This document shows, in pieces, positions 11,093-20,615 of a DNA stretch of 64,000 nt. The translations under genes were made by a program, and so were the position numbers. The stretch is from Bos javanicus (Eukaryota > Chordata > Mammalia > Artiodactyla > Bovidae). Position 1 is the first letter of the stretch. Every line of letters starts with the position of its first letter. Where the stretch lies: contig NC_083884.1 of NCBI RefSeq assembly GCF_032452875.1, positions 21,965,501-22,029,500 of the forward strand, written 5' to 3'. The notes beneath the pieces were generated by a model. The model was not told where the DNA came from, made no database searches, and was given only the letters and a program-made list of their open reading frames with translations.

Positions 11093-11367
11093 GGAGAAGG
11101 CAATGGCAACCCACTCCAGTACTCTTGCCTGGAAAATCCCATGGACAGAGGGGCCTGGTAGGCTGAAGTCCATGGGGTCACTAGGAGTCAGACACGATTG
11201 AGCGACTTCACTTTCACTTTTCACTTTCATGCTTTGGACAAGGAAATGGCAACCCACTCCAGTGTTCTTGCCTGGAGAATCCCAGGGACGGGGAGCCTGG
11301 TGGGCTGCCGTCTATGGGGTCGCACAGAGTCAGATACGACTGAAGCGACTTAGCAGCAGCAGCAGCC
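11093..11367 (+). mobile_element. BOV-A2 SINE with 12-bp TSD
   Basis: A complete dimer starting GGAGAAGGCAATGGC, with a CACTTTCACTTTTCAC linker and an (AGC)n tail. A perfect 12-bp TSD, ACTGCATTTGGC, lies at 11081-11092 and 11368-11379. Confidence 0.96.
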
Positions 11368-11379
11368 ACTGCATTTGGC

Positions 11380-12527
11380 TGAAAGTTATAATCTTAGGAT
11401 CATTTTTTTCTTCTCATGTCTTCCCTTGATGTTAGAATTTGGATTCTTTGGGGCTTCTTGTTGTTGATTTTGCTTGATATGACAGACCTCTCACTTAAAA
11501 TTGAAGTAGAATTACAGTGGAAATATTAAGAAATTACAAACCTAGAAATCTGATGACTGAAACATAAAATGATCTGCATTTAATTTCCCTCTCAACGTCT
11601 TCACCAGAAACACATACAGGGGTCTTCTTGGGATACAGAGATGTTGTTGGCAGTTAAAGTTGCTGCTTCAATTTTGAAATAAGTATACCAGTTTCAGAAC
11701 AAAACATGACAACTGAATCTAGAGTATAGATAAAGTAAGAATTCATTGAAGGCAAAGATATTTTGGATCAGATTTGGGTGATGACCTTTTGATAGAAAAT
11801 ACTCACACAACATGCATAATATCTCCAGATAGTAAGACACAGTTTTCATAAATTCTAAGGCAGCTCATGTTCTTTTATAAATCTTAGGAGAAGAAACCTT
11901 CTTGACAGATTCCTTTTTCTGATAGCCTGTCTAGCATTCAAATACAAAACTACACAAATTACCATTTGTACAGAAGGGTTCTTATCCTCTCTATTTTCAT
12001 TTTTAAAAGTAGAACATTAAAAAAAATTTAGGATGTTTACAGGAGCTTTTGTAAATGCTCCTATGCTAATAGATACTATTAATACTTAATAGCTATATAA
12101 TGCTTTCATCTACAAATCCCAACGGGATTTTTGAGTGTTACAGTCTTCATTTTCTAAAAGACAAAAGAGAATTCTGAGATGACAAAAGTGTAGTTACCCA
12201 AAGCTTTCTGAACACATAACTAGTAACACAATGGAATTAGAATGCTTGGAAAGAAAATTGTTTAGTTATGTCAAGAATTTGGTTTTTTTGTCCCATTTGG
12301 TTCTAAAGAAGAAGTTTGTTTTACTGTGACTATTCAGTGTTGATTTTATTTTGGTTTAATTTTATTCCTTTCTTACCACTCCTCTTTCAGACACATTCTA
12401 TCTCTATTTTAATTATTTTTTTCTTTGGTGGCTCTCCTTAACCTATGAGATATTAGAGCTCACTTTCCAAAAAAGATGGGCATGAAATGATTATATCTAT
12501 TATTTACTGGTCAAATAAACATAAAAC
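11380..12527. other. 1.1 kb unique sequence, nothing recognised
   Basis: AT-rich sequence without a recognisable repeat. No frame exceeds a chance length. Confidence 0.5.
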
Positions 12528-12719
12528 CCTACCTACATGGCTCAATGCCAATTCAAGAGACAAAGGAGACGTGATTCGATCCCTGGGTCAGGAAGTTTCC
12601 TTAGAGAAGGAAATGGCAACCCAGTGTTCTTGCCTGGAAATCCCAAGGACAGAAGAGCCTGGTGAGCTATAGTCCATAGGGTCGCAAAGAGTCAGACACA
12701 ACTGAGTGACCAAATAACA
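12528..12719 (+). mobile_element. Bov-tA SINE at outer end of left arm
   Basis: A tRNA-derived head with a degenerate A box and GATTCGATCC as B box, then the BOV-A unit ending in an AACAGC tail. The head is worn and part of the BOV-A body is deleted. It matches the Bov-tA at 15228-15421 in the opposite orientation. Confidence 0.85.
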
Positions 12720-13420
12720 GCATATCACTGTGCTATGAACATTAATGATAATATCCCAGGTTTAAACAATTTCAAGAGTTCAAACAATTTCCAGCAGCAG
12801 ATACCGGATAAGAAAATACTTCTGAGCTAAAAGCTTTTTCCTTCATCTGTGAATTGTCTTTATCTTACTGGTGAAAGCAACATTCATTAAGAAAATTGTC
12901 CATGCACGTCAGTCCAGAGACTCTATTTTCTTTATTTCTCTCCATTATATTGAAACAGTCCTCCCATTATCTGTACCATTTACTGTGTTATTCTTTTTAA
13001 AGGACAACATGATTTGAGATGAATAAAAGATAGATGGCAAGACAAGTTACTGAATTGTTAACTATTTTTACTGTGTCCTTACTGTTGCAGAAGGCTTGCA
13101 AAATGGAGAGTTATTTTTATTTCTCCAATCTCTGTAATTCTGATTTGGGGCTCACTTCTTTAGGCAGCCTTTAACATCTGTCATGTTTCAGAACAAAAAA
13201 TGAGAAGTCAAAAGGCACTTCAGAGGCACTCTATTCCACTGAGACCACTATTGGGTTTAGAAGATAAATGTACTAGAGAGAAAGGGCAGAGAGGATCCTC
13301 AAGAACAGGGGGTTGTGGAGGGCTAATCCAAAAATGAGAGCGTTTACTGAGACTGAGAATGAGTGGGCTCTAGGATTGTTTTCATTGTTTGTGTCCTTAT
13401 CTGTTTAAGAGTAGCAAATG
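12528..13420. repeat. Left arm of large inverted duplication
   Basis: This arm is the reverse complement of 14521-15421 over nearly its whole length. The SINE-free part (about 12726-13420) is roughly 90% identical by eye. It includes a run of about 80 bases (about 12986-13065) that appears identical in the other arm. A Bov-tA sits at the outer end of both arms in mirror position, with the shared flank AGCATAT next to its tail, so the SINE was probably duplicated with the arm. Confidence 0.9.
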
Positions 13421-14280
13421 GATATCTGACTTATCTTGTTGTGCTTATGTGCCTGAAGCATGTCTGTGTACATAAGAACCAGAGAAATTGAAGACAGAAC
13501 CTGTGGGGCGTCTCCTGTCAGTCAAGAGCCCTGTTGTGACGGCCTCTCTGAGTTCATCCAGAGCATCTGCTGGCCCAAGATGAAAAGGGCCCCACCAGGT
13601 AGAAGCACTGTGTGGGACCAGGGTCGACAGTGCAGGCAGGCCTGGGCCTACCGCATTCTGACAGTGCATAAACCCTCCAATTCATCCTCTGATCCTGAGA
13701 GCGGGAGGAGACCCTAATACATAAAGGAAATTGAGTTTTTAACCAGTAGCAAGTTGAGTTGGACCAAGTTAAGAACTTGAACTAGGAAAAAGAATGTGAA
13801 GTTTATGCAGAAAAGGCATGTGGGAAAAGGTGTAATTAATAAAAATATAGGCATTTTGGAATTCAGCTGCAATGAATCCCAAACTTACAGTTCTGAGAGA
13901 GAATGGCTTATCTAAATTACTTACTTAAGTGGAAACTCTTTTAGCATGGTTTCTTGCTCTTAATTTACCTTTCATATTCCAGAGATTAACCATTCCTTAC
14001 AACACATTTATATTTAAAGAGGTACAGTTGAGATTTTCTTTTCAGTTAAGTAATAATAAGAACTCCTTTACCATAAGAATCAGTAATATTTTTGGATTTC
14101 TGTACGTTTACAATATCCAAATACATGTTCTTAGTGTTCTTAGTTTAGCTAGAGAAAGTCCACATCTCCAAAGTAAATGAAAAGTAAATAAACAAATAAT
14201 TTTTACTAATGCCTGAAATGCTTTTAATGAAATAGAAGTCACTTTACAAATAAAAATACATTTTAAATTGTACATAACAT
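13421..14280. other. Spacer of inverted duplication
   Basis: This sequence has no partner in either arm. A GC-richer block with several CpGs (about 13489-13715) stands out against AT-rich flanks. It carries an 85-codon plus frame and a 74-codon minus frame with no recognised domain. It could be an old LTR fragment. The rest is AT-rich and unrecognised. Confidence 0.45.
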
Positions 14281-14282
14281 TA

Positions 14283-14315
<33 letters not shown>

Positions 14316-14317
14316 AG
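14281..14317. repeat. (TA)n microsatellite
   Basis: A nearly pure TA run next to the tail side of a Bov-tA, within the spacer of the inverted duplication. Confidence 0.93.
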
Positions 14318-14520
14318 CATGCATGTTGAGTTGCTCAGTCATATCTGACTCTTTTGCAACCCCATGGACTAGAGCCCTCTAGGCTCCTCTATTCATCGCA
14401 TTCTCTAGGCAAGAATACTTGGGTGGGTAGCCATTTCCTTCTCCAGAGGATCTTCCTTACCCAGGGATCAAACCCAAGTCTCCTTCATTGACAGCAGATT
14501 CTTTACCACTGAACCAGACA
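14318..14520 (-). mobile_element. Bov-tA SINE at inner edge of right arm
   Basis: A complete antisense Bov-tA. Its head end (about 14520) coincides with the inner boundary of the right arm, and no equivalent copy lies at the inner edge of the left arm. It therefore either inserted later or marks the breakpoint. I see no clear TSD. Confidence 0.88.
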
Positions 14521-15421
14521 TTTGCTACTATTAAACATAAAAGGACACAAACAAGGAAAACAATCCTAAAACCCATTAATTTCTAGGTCTCAGTAAACTC
14601 TCTCATTTTGGATTAGCCCTCCAAAACCGTGTGTTCTTAAGAAACTTCTCTGCCCCTTTTGCCTAGTGTCTTTATCTTCTAAACCCAATAGCAGTCTCAG
14701 TAGGATAGAGCATCTCTGAAGTGCCTTTTGACTTCTCATTTTTTGTTCTGAAACATGACAGATGTTAAAGGTTGCCTGAGGAAGTGAGTCCCAAATCAGA
14801 ATTGTAGAGATTTGGGGAAGTAAAAATAACTCTCCATTTTGCAAGCCTTCTACAACAGTAAGAACACAGTAAAAATAGTTAATAACTCAGTAACTTGTCT
14901 TGCCATCTATCTTTTATTCATCTCAAATCATGTTGTCCTTTAAAAAGAATAACACAGTAAATGGTACAGATAATGGTAGGACTGTTTCAATATAATGGAA
15001 AGAAATAAAGAAAATATAATCTCTGGATTGACTTGTATGGACAGTTTTCTTAATGAATATTGCTTCCACCAGAAAGATAAAGAATTCACAGATGAAGTAA
15101 AAAGCATTCAGCTCAAAAGTATTTTCTGATCCAATGTCTGCTGCTGGAAATTGTTTCAATTCTTGAAACTGTTTAAACCTGGGATATAACCATTAATGTC
15201 CATACCACAGTAACTACAAGGTAATATGCTATTGTTGTTTAGTCACTAAATTGTGTCTGACTCTTGACCCCATAGGCTGTAGCCCACAAGGCTCCATATA
15301 CTGGAGTGTGTTGCCATTTCCTTCTCAAGAGGATTTTCCTGACCCAGGGATTGAACCCATGTTTCCTCTGTCTCCTGCACTGAGAGGCAAATTCTTACCA
15401 CTGAGACACCTGGGAAGCCCA
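14521..15421. repeat. Right arm of large inverted duplication
   Basis: Reverse-complement partner of 12528-13420. Small indels separate the arms, for example about ten extra bases next to the outer SINE tail. Similarity stops at the 5' end of the outer Bov-tA on this side and at the inner Bov-tA on the other side. Confidence 0.9.
15228..15421 (-). mobile_element. Bov-tA SINE at outer end of right arm
   Basis: An antisense copy ending in the head sequence CACCTGGGAAGCCC. It mirrors the Bov-tA at 12528-12719 and shares the GACTAAACAACA-type tail and the adjoining AGCATAT. Confidence 0.88.
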
Positions 15422-15596
15422 ACTATATGTATATACAGATATGTGTGTATGTGTTTCTGTGTATAAATGATATTTGCCTTAATCCACAAAATCCTGAAAA
15501 TCACAGAGCCATTTTCATCTTGAGAACTCAGTTAAATGGGAGAAAGGAGTTGGGAGGAAAATGTAAATTTAACATGAAAAGATGTAACTACCTGTT

Positions 15597-17148
15597 CAGT
15601 TCAATTGTTCAGTTGTGTCCGACTCTTTACAACCCCATGAACCACAGCACACCAGGCCTCCCTGTCCATCACCAACTCCCAGAATTTACAAAAACTAGGG
15701 TCCATTGAGTTGATGATGCCATCAAACCATCTCATCCTCTGTCGTCCCCTTCTCCTCCTGCCCTCAATCTTTCTCAGCATCAGGGTCTTTTCAAATGAGT
15801 CAGCTCTTCACATCAGGTGGCCAAAGTATTAGAGTTTCAGCTTTAACATCAGTCCTTCCAATGAACATCCAGGACAGATCTCCATAGGATGGACTGATCT
15901 CCTTGCAATCCAAGGGACTCTTAAGAGTCTTCTCCAACACCACAGTTCAAAAACATCAATTCTCCTGTGCTCAGCTTTCTTTATAGTCCAACTCTAACAT
16001 CCATACATGACCACTGGAAAAACCATAACCTTTACTAGATGGACCTTTGTTGACAAAGTAATGTCTCTGCTTTTGAATATGCTATCTAGGTTGATCATAA
16101 TTTTCCTTCCAAGGAGTAAGCGTCTTTTAATTTCATGGCTGCAGTCACCATCTGCAGTGATTTTGGAGCCCCCAAAATAAAGTCTGACACTGTTTCCCCA
16201 TCTATTTCCCAAGAAGTGATGGGACCAGATGCCATGATCTTCGTTTTCTGAATGTTGAGCTTTAAGCCAACTTTTCACTCTCCTCTTTCACTTTCATCAA
16301 GAGGCTCTTTAGTTCTTCTTCACTTTCTGCCATAAGAGTGGTGTCATCTGCATATCTGAGGTTACTGATATTTCTCCCGGCAATCTTGATTCCAGCTTGT
16401 GCTTATTCCAGCCCAGCATTTCTCATGATGTACTCTGCACATAAGTTATATAAGTAGGGTGACAATATACAGCCTTGACGTACTCCTTTTCCTATTTTGA
16501 ACCAGTCTGTTATTCATGTCCAGTTCTAACTGTTGCTTCCTGACCTGCATACGGGTTTCTCAAGAGGCAGGTCAGGTGGTCTGGTATTCCCATCTCTTTC
16601 AGAATTTTCCACAGTTTCTTGTGATCCACACAGTCAAAGGCTTTGGCATAGTCAATAAAGCAGAAATAGATGCTTTTCTGGAACTCTCTTGCTTTTTCCA
16701 TGATCCAGTGGATGTTGGCAATTTGATCTCTGGTTCCTCCTTTTCTAAAACCAGCTTGAGCATCAGGAAGTTCACGGTTCACGTATTGCTGAAGCCTGGC
16801 TTGGAGAATTTTGAACATTACTTTACTAGCATGTGAGATGAGTACAATTGTGCAGTAGTTTGAGCATTCTTTGGCATTGCTTTTCTTTAGGATTGGAATG
16901 AAAACTGACCTTTTCCAGTCCTGTGGCCACTGCTGAGTTTTCCAAATTTGCTGACATATTGAGTGCAGCACTTTCACAGCATCATCTTTTACAATTTGAA
17001 ATAGCTCAACTGAAATTCCATCACCTCTTCTAGCTTTGCTCATAGTGAGGTTTCCTAAGGCCCACTTGTCTTCACTTTCCAGGATGTCTGGCTCTAAGTG
17101 AGTGATCACACCATTGGGATTATCTTGGTTGTGAAGATCTTTTTTGTA
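15597..17148 (-). mobile_element. BovB LINE, 1.55 kb, 5'-truncated
   Basis: An antisense copy with its 3' tail at 15597. It is truncated upstream of the RT domain near 17148, at a position before the RT palm. I could not find a convincing target-site duplication. Confidence 0.93.
15994..17109 (-). pseudogene. BovB RT remnant with intact YADD box
   Basis: Frames at 16510-17109 (RT fingers and palm, FIPILKK and DYAKAFDCVDH motifs) and 15994-16278 (RT C-terminal part) cover most of the RT. Unlike the copy at 4.7-7.1 kb, the catalytic YADD is intact (16343-16354). Frameshifts between these frames and the loss of the endonuclease still make it inactive. Confidence 0.83.
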
Positions 17149-17534
17149 CTGCTTGTTATCTTATCTTAAATCATTCTATTGCATTAAAATATGTCTTCCT
17201 TAAGGTTCTGAAATCAATATTTTAATTTAAAATTGTATTTCAATAGTGGAATCCCAAAATCATATTCAGTAATCTTTGCTTCTCTGCAGGATATGTATAA
17301 GCCACTATGTTGCATGACAGCAGCTTTGCCTTATCCGTATTCAGCAGAATGGACTTAAAGTAGCATTTTCCTTGGTAGACTGGAGTGAAAGGAAATAATC
17401 TTTTAAAAATTGATGTAAATGATTCTTTTCTTTGTGACTACAGCTTACTAATCTATTTTCTGTTAATGAGGAAAGCTACCAGAGTAAAAATAGAATATAA
17501 AGTTATATTGTGCTATAGGTAATTTCTAATAAAT
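17149..17534. other. Unique AT-rich sequence, nothing recognised
   Basis: About 390 bp between a BovB and a MIR. No frame or repeat recognised. Confidence 0.45.
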
Positions 17535-17790
17535 AATATTTATTCAATGTTTACTATAGGCCAGACTTTATTCTAGACAGTTACAAGCTCATGTAATACT
17601 GACAGTAACTCTTAGATGTAAATGTGATGGTTATTCCAGTTGTTCCTTCTGAAGAAACAGAGGTACAGAGATTCTCAAATAACTGGCTGGAGATCACACA
17701 TCTGCTACAAGGTAGATCAGGAATCAAATTCAAAGTAACTCATCTACAGAGCATATTCTCCTAAGACTATGCCACAGGGCTCTACTAAGT
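17535..17790 (-). mobile_element. MIR SINE
   Basis: The antisense MIR order is visible: a tail-like TTTATTCAATGTTTACTATA, the GAAACAGAGGTACAGAGA segment, and the core form GGAGATCACACATCTGCTAC. Strongly decayed, as expected for a mammal-wide repeat. Confidence 0.7.
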
Positions 17791-17869
17791 TAGAAATTGC
17801 TTAATGAGGGCTCTTGATGTACTCGACATTTTGCTGTGCCCTTTAAATCATTATACCATTTACTACTGA

Positions 17870-18020
17870 AACACAACTTTGAGATATAACCATTATGATT
17901 CAATTTTCTGATATTAGAAGAAAATTAAAGACAATAAGTAACTCGTCTACATAAGTATGAAAATAAATCTGGATGAGGAATGTAAACTCTGTTTTCTCAG
18001 AATCTGAGGTGCTCTACATG
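17870..18020 (-). mobile_element. Possible second MIR fragment
   Basis: The layout is similar to the MIR just upstream but weaker: an AAGTAACTCGTCTACATAAG core-like part, then AATCTGGATGAGGAATGTAA. Uncertain. Confidence 0.4.
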
Positions 18021-18988
18021 TCTTTGGAAGCACTGTCTCACAGAAATGTGCATGTAACAGTTTAATCACTGTTTTATTGCCAAGGACTTTGAGCAATAAT
18101 TTCTGTACTTCTAACTCATTTTAAATGGCCTGAATCATTAAATATCTATTTTTGTAACTAGAGAAAAAAGCATCCTTAGCAGCAAGAATATTTAAGTGTT
18201 TGTATCAACTGACCTAGTTATTTTTGAATTGGAAATCTGATTGTAAACACAGAAATGGTTTTATAAATGAAATCTATTTATTGCATAAATATATAGCAAT
18301 ACAAGTAAAAATTAATAACAACATAAATACTAAGCATTAAGTAAAAAGTTGGTAAACTGAAATATTTATTCTTGGTGGAAAATCATGCATGCATTAAAAT
18401 ATTTTCTAAGAATAGGCAAGAACATGGTAAAGAATTATGGAAATACATTCAAAATAAAATTTGGTTATAAACATTAATATGGTAACTTAAAAATTGTGTT
18501 TAGTGATTTTTTTTTTTTTTGGCTCTCACTCCTTTTTTTTACTCTGTGATTTTCTTTTTTCTTTTCAAATATCTTTGTGGGAAGTAGGAAAAGACTTGAG
18601 GAAATGAGATGGTATGACCAAAGTGTCAGTCAGAATACACAGTTAGTTATTCATTTCATTGTGCTTAAGAATTGATCTAAAATTAGAAGCATGTGCTTTG
18701 TCTGGCTTATGTGATGTTCAAATAGTTAACTTCCAAAGCTATACCATTAAAAATCATTTTAGTAAAGGGAGTTGAGGGGATTAGCAGAAAGCAGTAGTGT
18801 TATTTATGTAAGAAAGGGATTGCCTAAAAACAGGATGCATAGGATATTTAACTGCAGACATCATTGCTGACATGTACTTTTCTCACCTGATTATAGAGAA
18901 AGAAGATAAAGCTACTCAATTACTTTAATTTGATTAATCTAGGCATTCCAGTGGATATGCTGGGCCCATAATCCATTTGCTTTGGGGG
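18021..18988. other. Unique AT-rich sequence with poly-T run
   Basis: I recognise no repeat family or gene. A run of about 13 T lies near 18508-18520. It could be the tail of an old antisense retroposon, but no body is recognisable. Confidence 0.45.
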
Positions 18989-18998
18989 TCAATATGAT

Positions 18999-19205
18999 GG
19001 GGCCTCCCTGGTAGCTCCGTGGTAAATAATCAGTCTGCCAATGCAAGAGAGGAATTTGATCCCTGGGTTTGGAAGATCCCCTGGAGAAAGAAATGGCAAC
19101 CCATTCCAGTATTCTTGCCTGGGAAATCCCATGGACAGAGGAGCCTGGCAGGCTATAGTCCCTAGGGTTGCAAAGAATGAGACATGACTGAGCATCCATG
19201 CACGA
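18999..19205 (+). mobile_element. Bov-tA SINE with 10-bp TSD
   Basis: A complete head (GGCCTCCCTGGTAGCTCCGT) and BOV-A unit, with a perfect TCAATATGAT duplication at 18989-18998 and 19206-19215. Confidence 0.94.
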
Positions 19206-19469
19206 TCAATATGATAGTTTTCCATGGAGAGTATGACACCAGGCTATAAATTATGAATGTGTAAGAACATGTAGGGCAAGCCAAAGCCAGATGGCAAGCT
19301 CAGGAACAAATGGAATTTGGATTCTAGGTATAAGTTTCCAGGTCAATTTGCATATGGCATTTTCGGGATAATTAGCCTTTGGCATACAAAACACTATTTG
19401 CAGTGTTTAGGATAAACAATTAGTGCCCTTGGTAGGCCTGTACAAGGAGTGGAGGAGGGGAAGTAGACG

Positions 19470-19565
19470 AACCTGTAATCATGGGAGATTGAGCCAGAGT
19501 AACACAAGGTCAAATCCTGAGTACCCTACTTATTATCTGTGCAATCTTGAGTAATCTGCATCCAG
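19470..19565 (+). mobile_element. MIR SINE, left half (interrupted by BovB)
   Basis: The MIR core is recognisable (AAGGTCAAATCCTGAGTACC, TTATTATCTGTGCAATCTTG) and stops where the BovB begins. Its right half resumes at 20529. Confidence 0.6.
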
Positions 19566-20528
19566 ATCAAGAAGCAACATTTAGAACTGTACATGGAACA
19601 ACAGATTGGTTCCAAGTTGGGAAAGGAGTACGTCAAGGCTGTATATTATCACCCTGCTTATTTAACTTATATGCAGAGTACATCATGTGAAATGCCAGGC
19701 TGGATGAAGCACAAGCTGGATTCAAGATTGCTGGGAGAAATATCAGTAACCTCAGATACAGAGACACCACCGCTCTTATGGCAGAAAGCAAAGAAGAACT
19801 AAATAGCCTCTTAATCAAAGTGAAAGAGGAGAGTGAAAAAGTTGGCTTTAAACTCAACATTCAGAAAACTAAAATCATGGCATCCGGTCCCATCACTTTA
19901 TGGCAAATAGATAGGGAAACAATGAAAACAAAGAGAGACTTTATTTTGGGGGGCTCCAAAATCACTGCAGATGGTGACTGCAGCCATGAGATTAAAAGAC
20001 GCTTGCTCCTTGGAAGAAAAGTTATAACCAACCTAGACAGGATATTAAAAAGCAGAGACATCACTTTGCCAACCAAGGTCTGTCTAGTCAAAGCTTTGAT
20101 TTTTCCAATAGTCTTGTATGGATGTGACAGCTGGACTATAAAGAAAGCTGCGTGCTGAAGAATTTATGCTTTTGAACTGTGGTATAGGAGAAGACTCTTG
20201 AGAGTCTCTTGGACAGCAAGGAGATCCAACCAGTCCCTCCTAAAAGAAATCAGTCCTAAATAGTCATTGGAAGGACTGATGCTGCAGCTGAAACTCCAAT
20301 ACTTTGGCCACCTGATGCAAAGAGCTGACTCATTTGAAAAGACCCTGATGCTGGGAAAGATTGAATGTGGGAGAAGGGAATGACAGAGGATAAGACGTTT
20401 GGATGGCATCACCGACTCTATAGACATGAGTTTGAGTAAGCGCCAAGAGTTGGTGTTGGACAGGGAAGCCTGTCGTGCTGCAGTCCATGGGGTTGTAGAG
20501 TCAGACACGACTGAGCAACTGAACTGAA
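19566..20528 (+). mobile_element. BovB LINE inserted in a MIR
   Basis: A 5'-truncated sense BovB from the RT palm to the 3' tail. The RT catalytic box is broken: the region corresponding to YADD reads Y-R-D with one codon lost (19757-19765). A 126-codon frame (19778-20158) encodes RT C-terminal sequence. The insertion separates the two halves of one MIR. Confidence 0.93.
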
Positions 20529-20615
20529 CACTAAATTTCAGTTTTTTCATCTATAATACTGAGTTATTCAACAAGCCTAATTCATGAGAGTGCTGGGAGG
20601 ATAAATTGACTGTGG
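20529..20615 (+). mobile_element. MIR SINE, right half
   Basis: It continues the MIR order after the BovB: TTTCAGTTTTTTCATCTATA, then a GTGCTGGGAGGATAAATTGA-type segment. Confidence 0.6.
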
